A DNA stretch of 25,000 nucleotides from Prorocentrum cordatum (GCA_963575745.1 CAUYUJ010000170.1:291875-316874); one strand, 5' to 3'; positions 17,179 to 25,000 are shown, counted from the first letter of the stretch. Notes: a model not told the origin generated them from the sequence alone. Numbers and translations are program-made.

Positions 17179-17460
17179 GAGAATTAAGCTAGAAGAAGCT
17201 ACTACACTATTTAAGTATGCAGGATCAGTTGCTACAAGATAAGGCAAGATAGTGTCAATCCAGCTGAGAAAATTTGATATACGTATTGCCAGGTAAATAT
17301 GCTAATCCCACCCGCCCTTAGGGCGTGAGTGGTTTAGGGAGTTTCCTCTTCCAACACCCTTTCGTTCCCTCAGGGGATGGGCTTATCAATGCCCCCTATT
17401 AACATACACCCCCTCCCCCACCCGGCCAGCGGCCAACCCAGAACCATGACGACCTCATGA
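17179..17460. other. AT-richer unique sequence with no recognised gene
   Basis: The lowest-GC non-repeat stretch in this half of the window. A CGCCCTTAGGGCG palindrome lies near 17315-17327. Stops are frequent in all frames. It could be intron or intergenic DNA. Confidence 0.45.
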
Positions 17461-17931
17461 GGGCCCCCCCACCATCCCTGTCAAAAAAACGATACAACAC
17501 GCACTCTGCCTCCAGATTCGGAGCATGCGCGGCCGCCCCGCGAACATTTTGTAGTGGTATGTTACAGGGGCGGCTGGGGTGCCGGCAGATCCCACCTGCC
17601 TTCTGGGAGCAAATCGTCGACCGACTGGTTTGACACATCGATGGCTGCTGCCTTTTCGCCTTACCGTTTACGATGGGATTTCGAAACCTCCACATGGCTC
17701 CAAAATTGGCAAAGAAAGCTCAAAGCCGGGCCCAAGAGCCCCTATTGGTTCCTAGTGGCTGGCGCACCTGGCGCGGCTGGAGCACATGGAACACTGGGCG
17801 CACGTGGAGCACATGCCGCACCTGGCGCGCCTGGCACGCTTGGGCCTCCAGGGTCTGGTTCATCTGGAACCCGTGGCGTCTGCGGCGTTCTTACGCGATA
17901 CGCTAACTCCCGGGTGTTGCGTACGTGCTGA
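17461..17931 (+). CDS. Hypothetical frame with collagen-like Gly-X-Y stretch, doubtful
   Basis: The frame is open from a stop at 17458 to 17931 without an ATG near its start. The middle (17554-17750) has a varied composition with several Trp residues. From 17761 to 17877 it reads about 13 consecutive triplets, 11 beginning with Gly (GAP GAA GAH GTL and so on), like a short collagen-type segment. The same DNA is a 9 bp tandem repeat (CTGGCGCAC variants) and another frame is open too. The collagen-like reading may therefore be a by-product of repeat expansion. Confidence 0.17.
   Translation, partial: GPPHHPCQKNDTTRTLPPDSEHARPPREHFVVVCYRGGWGAGRSHLPSGSKSSTDWFDTSMAAAFSPYRLRWDFETSTWLQNWQRKLKAGPKSPYWFLVAGAPGAAGAHGTLGARGAHAAPGAPGTLGPPGSGSSGTRGVCGVLTRYANSRVLRTC
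17757..17880. repeat. 9 bp minisatellite (CTGGCGCAC variants)
   Basis: About thirteen degenerate 9-mers of the form (C/A)TGG(C/A)(G/A)CAC. The period is a multiple of three, which preserves frames and gives Gly-X-Y in one of them. Confidence 0.8.
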
Positions 17932-17996
17932 GGGGGCGGGTGGGAGTGAGCAAGACGGCTTGCGGGTGGGTGGGAAGCTTGACCCCTCCCCCTAGG

Positions 17997-18061
17997 AGGA
18001 GGAGGAGGAGGAGGAGGAGGAGGAGGAGAAGGAGGAGGAGGAGGAGGAGGAGGAGGAGGAA
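17997..18061. repeat. (GGA)n microsatellite
   Basis: A nearly pure GGA run with one AGA interruption. Confidence 0.95.
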
Positions 18062-18184
18062 CCCTCTACCCCTGGACCTGGAGGGGGGCTCGCGAGGTGG
18101 TGGAGCGTCCAGGATGGCCTCGGCGAGAAGGCCTTGGCCGCACGCTGGCTCCGTCCTGGGAAGGAGGGGGGGTGCTCATCTACG

Positions 18185-18400
18185 CCGCCCCCTCCTTTGG
18201 TGGACCTCCTCCAAGGTGCCCAGGAGGCGCCAAGGAGGCCCTGAGAGGCCCCAGAGATGCACCCGAGGTGCCCCCCCCCAAGGCTCCCAAGAGACCGCCG
18301 AGAGGTCCCAAGAGACCGCCAAGGGGCCCCCGAGACGGCCCGACAGGCCTAGAAGAGGCTCTCGAGAGATATCCGAAGAGACTCCGAGAAGCATTCAAGG
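18185..18400. repeat. Degenerate AGGCCCC/AGACCGCC short-period repeat
   Basis: Words such as CCAAGGAGGCCC, GAGAGGCCCC and a duplicated CCCAAGAGACCGCC (18287 and 18308) show the same short-period texture as 8385-8545. Confidence 0.65.
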
Positions 18401-18414
18401 GGCCTGGCTTTTCT

Positions 18415-18615
18415 GTTCGCCCTCCGCCTCCGCCTGCTCGTCCTCTTCCTCATCCACCTGATTGTCTTATTCCCTCCTCTGTGTTCCCGCCTCCCCTCTC
18501 GCCCTCCCCTTCCTCCCCCGCCCCCTCCTCCTTCCTGCTGCTCCTCCACTTCCTGCTCCTCCTCGTCCTCCTCCTCGTCCTCACCCTCCTCTGGTTCCTC
18601 CTCCATCCTCCTCCT
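18415..18615. repeat. Degenerate CCT-rich tract
   Basis: Pyrimidine-rich plus strand with interrupted CTC/CCT triplets and no recognised gene. Confidence 0.75.
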
Positions 18616-18746
18616 TTCGGAGCATGACGGCTGCTGCCGCGTGCGCCCCCCCCCATGCCCGATAGAAGGGCAGCCCGCCCGGGCCTCGTTTCTGGATGCG
18701 CCGGTGGAGATACGCGGAGCGTCTGGCGGATCCTACAAGATAAGCT

Positions 18747-19259
18747 GTGGCGAGACCCTGGGACGCTGATCCTCCCTCTCACAGCTCTGGGAGCCGAGGA
18801 GGAGGATCAGGAGGAGGACGAGGAGGAGGAGGAGAAGAGGCAGGACGAGTTCAAATGACCAAGATGGGCGCCGCACGATCAGGGTCACCCCTCGGGCAAT
18901 TGCCCGATGAGATGCTGGATGTCCCCCTGGCGTCGGATCAATTGCTGGATTCTCGCGGCCGCGGCCGCGGCAATGCGGCTGCGCGAGCACTGCCAGGGCG
19001 GTCCCGGCAGAGAATCCGAATGATGATGAGGAGGAGGAGAAGGAACAGGAAGAGGAGGATGGGGAGGAGGAGGAGGAGGAGGAGGAGGAGGAAGAAGAAG
19101 AAGAAGAAGAAGAAGAAGAGGAGGAGGAGAAGGAGGAGGAAGGAGGAGGAGGTACTACACTCTGCAGTGCTAAGGTCCGCGCCGTCACTGTCTTGGACTG
19201 TCGAGGCGACGCTCACCACAGATCTTAAGGCTGTTTCCATATGGTTTATTTATTGTTGA
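18747..19259 (+). CDS. Hypothetical Arg/Gly-rich frame, doubtful
   Basis: The frame runs through two GGA microsatellites (18796-18836 and 19027-19155), giving Gly/Glu- and Arg/Lys-rich runs. Between them (18857-19017) it encodes about 50 balanced residues containing LPDEMLDVPL and an RGRGRG patch. No domain is recognised, and a minus frame over the same bases is open as well. The middle part contains a perfect CGGGCAATTGCCCG palindrome (18893-18906), so structure rather than coding may explain it. Confidence 0.12.
   Translation: MARPWDADPPSHSSGSRGGGSGGGRGGGGEEAGRVQMTKMGAARSGSPLGQLPDEMLDVPLASDQLLDSRGRGRGNAAARALPGRSRQRIRMMMRRRRRNRKRRMGRRRRRRRRRKKKKKKKKKRRRRRRRKEEEVLHSAVLRSAPSLSWTVEATLTTDLKAVSIWFIYC
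19021..19158. repeat. GGA/GAA microsatellite
   Basis: A GGA run grading into about ten GAA units (19091-19118) and back into GGA. Confidence 0.95.
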
Positions 19260-19291
19260 TACGTCCCCTCCACTTAAAGGTGAGTGTCGCC

Positions 19292-19371
19292 CCACCTGGC
19301 GGGCGCCTACTCTCACTGACATTATCGTCTTTCGCTCCCCTTCTTCCATTTTCCGCGGCACCCGCCAGGTG
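19292..19371. repeat. Inverted repeat with 11 bp perfect arms
   Basis: CACCTGGCGGG (19292-19302) and CCCGCCAGGTG (19361-19371) are perfect complements, extended to 14 of 15 with the adjacent bases. Just upstream, TTAAAG|GTGAGT near 19279 matches a 5' splice-site consensus well, but no convincing exon ends there. Confidence 0.6.
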
Positions 19372-19449
19372 CATCCTTCACGCGAGTCGTTTTTGTTACC
19401 TTCACTGAAGAACGCCACATCTGCTCACAAAAGTCTGATCAATGCAAAA

Positions 19450-19592
19450 GAGGAGGAGGAGGAGGAGGAGGGAGGAGAGGAGGAGGAGGAGGAGGAGGGG
19501 GGGAGGGGAAGGCGAGAAGGAGGAGGAGGAGGGAGGAGGAGGAGGGGGAGGAGGAGGAGGAGGAGGAGGAGGAGGAGGGGGGAGGAGGAGAT
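19450..19592. repeat. GGA-rich microsatellite
   Basis: GGA triplets with GGGG interruptions. It faces the CCT array at 19785-20070, so the two could pair across a loop of about 190 bases. Confidence 0.95.
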
Positions 19593-19784
19593 GGGGAGGG
19601 AGCAGCATTGTGGAGGATGGAGAAGGGTCTCCCCCGAAGGACCGCCTCTTCTGCTCGCCACGCCGCGCCACCGACCCGCGGGGCGGCAGGGCGCCGCCGA
19701 CCGCGCCTCTCGAGACGCCTGCGGCTGCCGCCGGCCCGAGCCACGAGGCTGCGCGCGCGCTCCCTCGTGCGCTGCCCGCGCGCT

Positions 19785-20070
19785 CCTCCCTCCTCCTCCC
19801 TCCTCCTCCTCCTCCTCCTCCCTCCTCCTCCTCCTCCTCCTCCTCCTCCTCTCCTCCTCCTCCTCCCCTCCTCCTCCTCTCCTTCCTCCTCCTCCTCCTC
19901 CTCCTCCTCCTCCTCCTCCTCCTCCTCCTCCCTCCTTCCTCCTCCTCCTCCTCCTCCTCCTCCTCCTCCTCCTCCTCCTCCTCCTCCTCCTCCTCCCCCT
20001 TCTCCTCCTCCTTCTCCTCCTCCACCTCCTCCTCCTCCTCCACCTCCTCCTCCTCCTCCTACACCTCCTC
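19785..20070. repeat. CCT array preceding family B copy 2
   Basis: About 285 bp of CCT/TCC triplets with occasional CCC, CCA and CCG changes, all polypyrimidine on the plus strand. Confidence 0.95.
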
Positions 20071-20625
20071 GTCGTACCATTTCTCCTCCACGTCGGCAGG
20101 GCGGGCTGGGCATTGCGCGTGAAAGAGTTCCTCAGCACCTGTGGCACCGGAGCTTGGAACGTGCAACAGCTTCACGGATGGAAGGCGGGTGGTTCTCAAA
20201 ATGTGGCTCTCGCCTTGGCGCTGCGCACATTCGTTTCAAAGTTTGCTACAGCTTCACAGATTGAGGACAGGCCGTTTTCAATATGTGGCTCTCGCCTCAG
20301 CGCCGCGCGCATTTGTCCTAAAAGTTCGCGACAGATTCAAGGGTGGAGGGCGGGTCGTTCTCAAAGTGTGGCTCTCGCCGTGGCGCAGCGCACATTCGTC
20401 TTAAACGTCTATTCCGTGATTCGCACGGTTGAAGTCCCAGGAATTATGTTCTGGCACGATGTAGGATTGTCCGGACGCAACAGTCACGATGACTCGCCGC
20501 GTTGAATTTCCAGGAATGGTGTTCGGGCGCGATGTAGCCGTATCAGGGCGCAACCTTCACGTGGATCCGCGGCGCTGACGTCCCAGGAACGGTGTTTTGG
20601 CACGAGTGGGGATTCCCAGACTGTT
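20071..20625. repeat. Composite repeat family B, copy 2
   Basis: The head (20071-20145) has CACGTCGGCAGGGCGGGCTGG, matching GTGTCGGCAGGGTGGGCCG at 24236. Three units of about 82 bp follow, each with CAGCTTCACGGATGGA, ATGTGGCTCTCGCC and GCGCACATTCGT-like words (20152-20405). A different unit of about 66-70 bp then takes over: GTTGAAGTCCCAGGAATT, TTCTGGCACGATGTAGG, then GGACGCAACAGTCACGATGA, repeated about three times to about 20625. The order is CCT array, head, 82 bp units, 66 bp units. Confidence 0.9.
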
Positions 20626-20732
20626 GTCTGCGACTGGGCTACTCCCCGTGAAGAAAATGCATCCTGGAAGGAGGGTCGCCTGAAACATCGTTGAAGCGTC
20701 TTGGGTTTATACTAGTCCCCCTCCCCCACCTC

Positions 20733-20847
20733 CCCCTCCTCCTCCTCCTCCTCCTCCTCCTCCTCCTCCTTCTCCTCCTCCTCCTCCTCCTCCTCCTCCC
20801 TCCCTCCCTCCCTCCCTCCCTCCCTCCCTCCCTCCCTCCCTCCCCCC
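20733..20847. repeat. CCT then CCCT microsatellite
   Basis: A TCC run (20733-20799) changes abruptly into pure TCCC tetranucleotides (20799-20846). This is an unusual direct switch between related motifs, at the border of family F. Confidence 0.95.
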
Positions 20848-20850
20848 AGA

Positions 20851-21900
20851 AGTCCCGACCCTTTCCCCGGGGCTGGTCCTTCGTTCTGGGCCGTCTTTTG
20901 ACTGCCTCGGGACCTGGCGTGCGACCTCTTAGGCCCGAAAACTGCAGAAAACCTCTGCCTGAACTGCTTCAAGACTTTGGATGTCTGGCTCCGCCTCTCT
21001 CTCCTCCGCCTCCTCCTCATTCTCCTCCGCCTCCTCCTCCTCCTCCTCCTCCTCCTCCTCCTCCTCCTCCTTCTCTTCCTCTTCCCCCCTACCAAGCGGC
21101 CAACTCTGTCAGGAAGGATGGAAGTTGAAATACACTGGATTCGAATCATTGGGGAGGAGGGGAGGCGCAGCATTCGCAGGATAGGAGAGGAGGGGAGGAG
21201 CCAGAATAAGGCCCATCCTCCCCAAGCATCCGATGCCTGGCTCTTGTTCCTTACGGGGCCCCAAAGTCCCGACCCGTTCCCCGGGGCTGGTCCTTCGTCC
21301 TGGGCCGTCGTTTGACTGCCTCGGGACCTGGCGAGGGACCTCTGAGGCCCGAAAACTGCAGAAAACTTCTGCCTTAACTGCTTCAAGACGTTGGATGTCT
21401 GGCTCCTCCTCTTTCTCCTCCGCCTCCTCCTCATTCGCCTCCTCCTCCTCCTCCTCCTCCTCCTCCTCCTCCTTCTCCTCCTCCTCCTCCTCCTCCTCCT
21501 CCTCCTCCTCCTCCTCCTCCTCCTCCTCCTCCTCCTCTTCCTCTTCCCCCCTACCAAGCGGCCAACTCCGTCAGGGAGGATGGAAGTTGAAATGCACTGG
21601 ATTCGAATCGTTGGGGAGGAGGGGAGGCGCAGCATTCGCAGGATAGGAGAGGAGGGGAGGAGCCAGAACCATGGGAGAAGAGGAGAGGAGGAAAGAGCTG
21701 AATAAGGCCCATACTCCCCAGGCATCCGATGCCTGGCTCTTGATCCTCACGGGGCCCCAGAAGTCCCGACCCTCTCCCCGGGGCTTGTCCTTCGTCCTGG
21801 GCCGTCCTTTGACTGCCTCGGCGTGGGACCTCTGAGGCCCGAAAACTGCAGAAAACTTCCGCCTTGAAATGTTCAAGACGTTGGATGTCTGGCTCCTCCT
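20851..21900. repeat. Tandem repeat family F, 2.3 copies of 0.4-0.5 kb
   Basis: AGTCCCGACCC followed by TCCCCGGGGCTGGTCC begins at 20851, 21265 and 21762, giving periods of 414 and 497 bp. Each full copy runs through CCCGAAAACTGCAGAAAAC and TTGGATGTCTGGCTCC, then a TCC array of different length in each copy. It then continues through ACCAAGCGGCCAACTC, CACTGGATTCGAATC and GCATTCGCAGGATAGGAGAGG. Copy 3 is cut after TTGGATGTCTGGCTCC. The length difference is mostly the internal TCC array (21440-21545 is longest), plus a 45 bp insertion before copy 3. Minus-strand frames cross two copies, but this follows from high copy similarity. Confidence 0.9.
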
Positions 21901-22345
21901 CCTCCTCCTCCTCCTCCTCCTCCTCCTCCTCCTCCTCCTCCTCCGCCTCCTCCTGCTCTCCTCCTCCTCCTCCTCCTCTCCTCCTCCTCTCCTTCCTGCC
22001 CTCCCACCCCCTTCCCTCCTCCTTCTCCTCCTCCTCCTCGTACTCACTGCAAGCCCGCCTCCATGGCCGTCCACCACCACTTCCTCCTCCTCCTCCTCCG
22101 CCTCCTCCTCCTCCTCCTCCTCCTCCTCCTCCTCCTCTTACTCCTCCTACCTCCTCCTCCTCCTCCTCCTCCTCCTCCTCCTCCTCCTCCTCCTCCTCAT
22201 CCTCCTCCTCCTCCTCCTCTCCTCCTCCTCCTCCTCCTCCCTTTTCCTCCTCCTCATCCTCCACCTCCTCCTCCTCCTCCTCCTCCCTCCTCCTCCTCCT
22301 CCTCCTCCTCCTCCTCCTCCTCCTCCTCCTCTTCCTCCTACTCAG
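21895..22345. repeat. Long interrupted CCT array
   Basis: About 450 bp of CCT triplets with a unique island at 22047-22080. It connects truncated family F copy 3 with family D copy 1. Confidence 0.95.
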
Positions 22346-22350
22346 AGGAA

Positions 22351-22500
22351 GCCAAAAGGTACCGATACCATTACTCCCAGGACCTCTCCTGGGGTGCATT
22401 CTGACCAGAATTTCGAAGCGAATCCGGCCGTAGCGGCGAGGGCCTCCCAAAGAGCCCTAAAACGAAAGAACCAGGGAAGGGCAGCGGTATCAGTACTTTG
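22351..22500. mobile_element. Repeat family D, copy 1 (MITE-like)
   Basis: A unit of about 150 bp between CCT arrays. Its ends are imperfect inverted complements: AAAGGTACCGATACC at 22355-22369 and GGTATCAGTACTTT at about 22486-22499. The interior (GACCTCTCCTGGGG, AATTTCG, GCGAATCC, GAGGGCCTCCCA) aligns with copy 2 at 23877-24024 at roughly 75 percent by eye. It has no coding capacity. A short non-autonomous inverted-repeat element is the simplest reading. Confidence 0.7.
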
Positions 22501-22672
22501 TCCTCCTCATCCTTCTCCTCGTCCTCCTCCTCCTCCTCCTCCTCCTCCTCCTCCTCCGCCTCCTCCTCCTCCTCTTCCACTCCTCCTCCTCCCCTCCTCC
22601 TCCTCATCCTCTTCCTCCTCCTCCTCCTCCTCCTCCTCCTCCTCCGCCTTCTCCTCCGCCTCCTCCTCCTCA
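22501..22672. repeat. CCT array after family D copy 1
   Basis: Interrupted CCT triplets (occasional CGC, CAT and TTC), polypyrimidine on the plus strand. Confidence 0.95.
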
Positions 22673-22755
22673 TGATCATCATCCTACTACGCCTGCGCCG
22701 GTAAGATGGCTGGGGTGGCTGCAGAGTGGGCCCTTGAAAGGGCCCTGGTCGGTGA

Positions 22756-23502
22756 GGTCCCTCTGACCGATACATGGGACGCGACTTCCACTCTCGTGCA
22801 GCAGCGGGCTCGTCGGGCAACTGCTGTCACTTTAGCCGTCAACTCCTGGGAATCTCGGCATTCGGAGCGTCCAGCGTGGCCAGGTCCAAGCAAGCCTGGA
22901 CGAAGGACCAGAGGCGTTGGTTTTGCACCCATTGCCGTATGATCGTCCCGTCGTGCCAGCTCCTCGACGTTGCCGGAACTCTGTGCTCCTCTGTCGTGGC
23001 CCCACTCGTGGGCCAGGGCAGCGGTTTTCCCGATGGAGTTGAGGCCGTCACGGGAGCCGTGTCGGTCGGAGGTCGCGAGGTCCACAGTTCTCACCGAATG
23101 CACGATTGACATGAATATTCATTATTCCTGTGTTCGGTCTGTGGAAAATTGGCGGCGACAAACGCCCGACACCTGCGCAAGCGGTGCGAGCCCTCAAAGA
23201 AGGGGCGAGAAAACCTCGCCAGAATTAGGAAGGGCCTTTTTCCAAGCCACCAAGGGCCCCCGAAATTAGTGCAGGACGCGCTGCGAGTTTTACGTAGCCT
23301 CCACCAAAGGGTCCTCGGGTTCGACTGGCCCGATTTTGTGAGGTTGGGCAAAGACTATCGTCCAAGTGCTCTATCCTCTGTCCTCTATCCGGTGTCCTCT
23401 ATCATCATCATCATCCTCCTGGTGTTCCTCGTCCTCCTGCTCCTCCTCATCATCATCATCATAGTATTGTTATCAGTATACTTAATATTATCGGTTTTAT
23501 GA
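22756..23502 (+). pseudogene. Zinc-finger-like reading frame broken by one TGA
   Basis: One plus-strand frame is open from 22756 to a TGA at 23107 and again from 23110 to 23500. The first ATG is at 22774. Before the stop it encodes WFCTHC (22918-22935), a Cys-x2-Cys pair. After it, CSVC at 23131-23142 is followed by His (23170) and Cys (23185), giving Cys-x2-Cys-x9-His-x4-Cys, a C2HC-like zinc-finger pattern. Then come 55 basic, helix-like residues including FDWPDFVRLG. The last 35 codons are hydrophobic microsatellite translation. Balanced composition over 200 codons suggests real or former coding, perhaps transposon- or DNA-binding-related. The TGA could mark decay, an intron missed by eye or a sequence error. 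Family unknown. Confidence 0.35.
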
Positions 23503-23696
23503 TTAGCTTTCTTCTTCTTAATAGTAAAAATGTTAGTAGTAGTGTCATTAATTATCATAGGAGTGGCATTCTTCTTATGATTCATATGGCTGTTATTATT
23601 AGTACTGCTCGTAGTAATAATACTCGTATTCTTCTTAGTATCAATGTTATATTATGTTTATTGCTGGCACTTTCTTCTTGTTATGATGTGTATGAT
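23386..23696. repeat. Decayed AT-rich triplet repeat
   Basis: ATC and CCT triplets grade into an ATT/AGT/CTT-rich, imperfect triplet texture (words such as TTATTATTAGTA and GTAGTAATAATA). It is the most AT-rich unique-looking stretch in the right third and looks like an eroded triplet array. Confidence 0.6.
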
Positions 23697-23870
23697 TCCT
23701 CCTCCTCCTCCTCCTCCTCCTCCTCCTCCTCCTCCTCCTCCTCCTCCTCCTCCTCCTCCTCTCCTCCTGCTCATCCTCCTCCTCCCCCATCCTCCTCCTC
23801 CTCCTCCTCCACCATCCTCCTCCTCCTGCTCCTCCTCCTCCTCCTTCTCCTCCTCCTCCTCCTCCTCCGG
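23697..23870. repeat. CCT array before family D copy 2
   Basis: Nearly pure CCT at 23697-23765, then interrupted CCT triplets to the element border. Confidence 0.95.
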
Positions 23871-23876
23871 GGAAAC

Positions 23877-24024
23877 CGAAAGGTACCGATACCGCTATCC
23901 CAAGAGCCTCTCCTGAGGCGCACTAGGACCACAATTTCGCTGCGAATCCAGCAGTGGCGACCAGGGCCTCCCAGGAAGCCACAAACCACGAAAACCATGG
24001 AACGGAAGCGGTATCGGAACCTTT
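23877..24024. mobile_element. Repeat family D, copy 2 (MITE-like)
   Basis: Its ends are GAAAGGTACCGATACCGC (23878-23895) and GCGGTATCGGAACCTTTC (24008-24025 region), complementary at 17 of 18 positions. It aligns with copy 1 and is again embedded between two CCT arrays. It is about 148 bp, with no coding capacity. Any target duplication would be hidden in the CCT repeat. Confidence 0.75.
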
Positions 24025-24159
24025 CCTCCTCCTCCTCCTCCTCCTCCTCCTCCTCCTCCTCCTCCTCCCTCCGCCTCCCCTCCTCCTCCTCCTCCTCCTC
24101 CGCCTCCTCCTCCTCCTCCTCCTCCTCCTCCTCCTCCTCCTCCTCCTCCTCCTCCTCCT
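24025..24159. repeat. CCT array between family D copy 2 and family B copy 3
   Basis: CCT triplets with a CGC interruption near 24072 and 24102, ending in TTAATATTATGC. Confidence 0.95.
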
Positions 24160-24174
24160 TAATATTATGCTTGT

Positions 24175-25000
24175 CTTCCTCCCCCTCCATCTCTTTTCAT
24201 TACGGATAACTCCCCCTTGCCGCACCCCCAGACGTGTCGGCAGGGTGGGCCGAGTGTCTAAAAAGTGTGCAAACACTTCACGGGTGGAGGACGGGTCCTT
24301 GTCGAAATGTGGCTCTCGCCTCAGCGCCGCGCACATTCGCCCTGAAAGCGTGGAGCCATTTCTGAGATGGGCGGCGGGTCCTGCTTACTCTCGCTAATGC
24401 GCATTGCGCGTTCGTCCTAAAAGTGTAGAACAGCTTCACGGATGGAGGGCGGGCCCTGTCCTTTCTCGCCTTAGCGCCGAGCACATTGGTCTTAAAAGTC
24501 AGCAGAAGCTTTGCGGGTGGAGGCGGCTCCTTTTGAACAATGGCTATCGCCTTAGCGCCGCACGCATTATTCCTGAAAGTGTGCGGCTGTTTGAGTCATG
24601 GAGGGCAGCTCCTTTTCAACATGTGGCTCTCGCCTTGGCGCCGCGCGCATTCGGCTGAGCAGCGTGCAACAATTTAAACATGGAGGCCAGCTCCTCCTTT
24701 TGCGCCGCGCAAGGTATTTCTATAAGTCTGCCACAGCTCTAACAGCGGAAGGCAGCTCCTCTTCAACATGTACCTCTCGCATTAGCGCCGCCCACACTTG
24801 TCTTAAACATGCACAACAAGGTCAAGGGTTCGTATGGTTGAAGTCCCAGGAGTTGTATGCTGGCGTGCGTTAGAACTGTCAGGACGCAACTGTCACGATG
24901 ATTCGGCGTGTTGAAGTCCCTGGAAGGGCGTTCTGGCGCCACTTTGGATTGTCAGGACGCAGCAGTCACCATGATGCGCCGTGCTGAAGTTCCAGGAATA
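24175..25000. repeat. Composite repeat family B, copy 3 (continues beyond window)
   Basis: The head (24190-24260) contains TTTTCATTACGGATAACTCC and GTGTCGGCAGGGTGGGCCG. About seven to eight units of 76-82 bp follow, with GG(A/G)TGGAGG, ATGTGGCTCTCGCC and GCGCACATT-like words, the later ones more diverged. From about 24838 the second unit type appears (GTTGAAGTCCCAGGAGTT, GGACGCAACTGTCACGATGA), repeated to the end of the window. The order of parts is the same as in copy 2. Confidence 0.9.

Noticed and set aside
20712-21725. 337-codon minus-strand frame repeated in family F copies
   Set aside because: The repetition reflects near-identical DNA copies. The third copy is frameshifted and half of the residues are poly-Arg from the TCC array.
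22996-23010. HEWGH on the minus strand, resembling an HEXXH zinc-protease motif followed by xxG
   Set aside because: It lies in a short GC-rich frame without other metalloprotease features. It overlaps the more protein-like plus-strand frame, so a five-residue match is probably chance.

Overview
This window looks like repeat-dominated DNA from a nuclear genome of a GC-rich eukaryote, probably a protist. The signs are dense trinucleotide and tetranucleotide microsatellites, several dispersed complex-repeat families, exon-like coding fragments with GT/AG borders, and no bacterial gene packing, operons, tRNA or rRNA. The TACA/TATG and TGCATGC-type runs, together with Asp/Glu/His/Arg homopolymer frames, recall coccidian apicomplexans or some algae. 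That is a guess from texture, not a demonstrated assignment.

Layout. Positions 1-1340 hold unique sequence, a GAC/GGC microsatellite, a palindromic tandem repeat (931-1100) and a CCT run. Positions 1360-5995 hold three copies of a composite repeat, 'family A': a conserved head, 75-101 bp tandem units, a GGA run and a conserved tail. Positions 6000-9660 carry short-period AGGCCCC-like repeats, AT, GT and TACA microsatellites, and a very large inverted tetranucleotide repeat. The only confidently coding segment is at 9665-9972 on the minus strand, where an exon encodes a degenerate EF-hand pair. Possible partner exons are at 10009-10077 and 6135-6242. Positions 11170-14755 are an ATC array interrupted at 11926-13670 by a 1.75 kb element with roughly 400 bp terminal inverted repeats and an 8 bp flanking duplication. 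Positions 14756-19450 hold a second dispersed family (E), fold-back sequences, GGA runs and weak hypothetical reading frames. Positions 19450-25000 are dominated by CCT arrays carrying three more families: B (80 bp plus about 66 bp units), F (0.4-0.5 kb tandem) and D (about 150 bp with terminal inverted repeats). A zinc-finger-like broken reading frame lies at 22756-23502.

The unifying pattern is that several unrelated-looking families each sit next to, or contain, a (GGA/TCC)n run at a fixed junction. This suggests the purine/pyrimidine microsatellites are parts of the dispersed units or their preferred landing sites, rather than independent slippage tracts. The most striking single object is the inverted-repeat element at 11926-13670. 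No gene cooperation can be inferred, because only one exon is reasonably secure.
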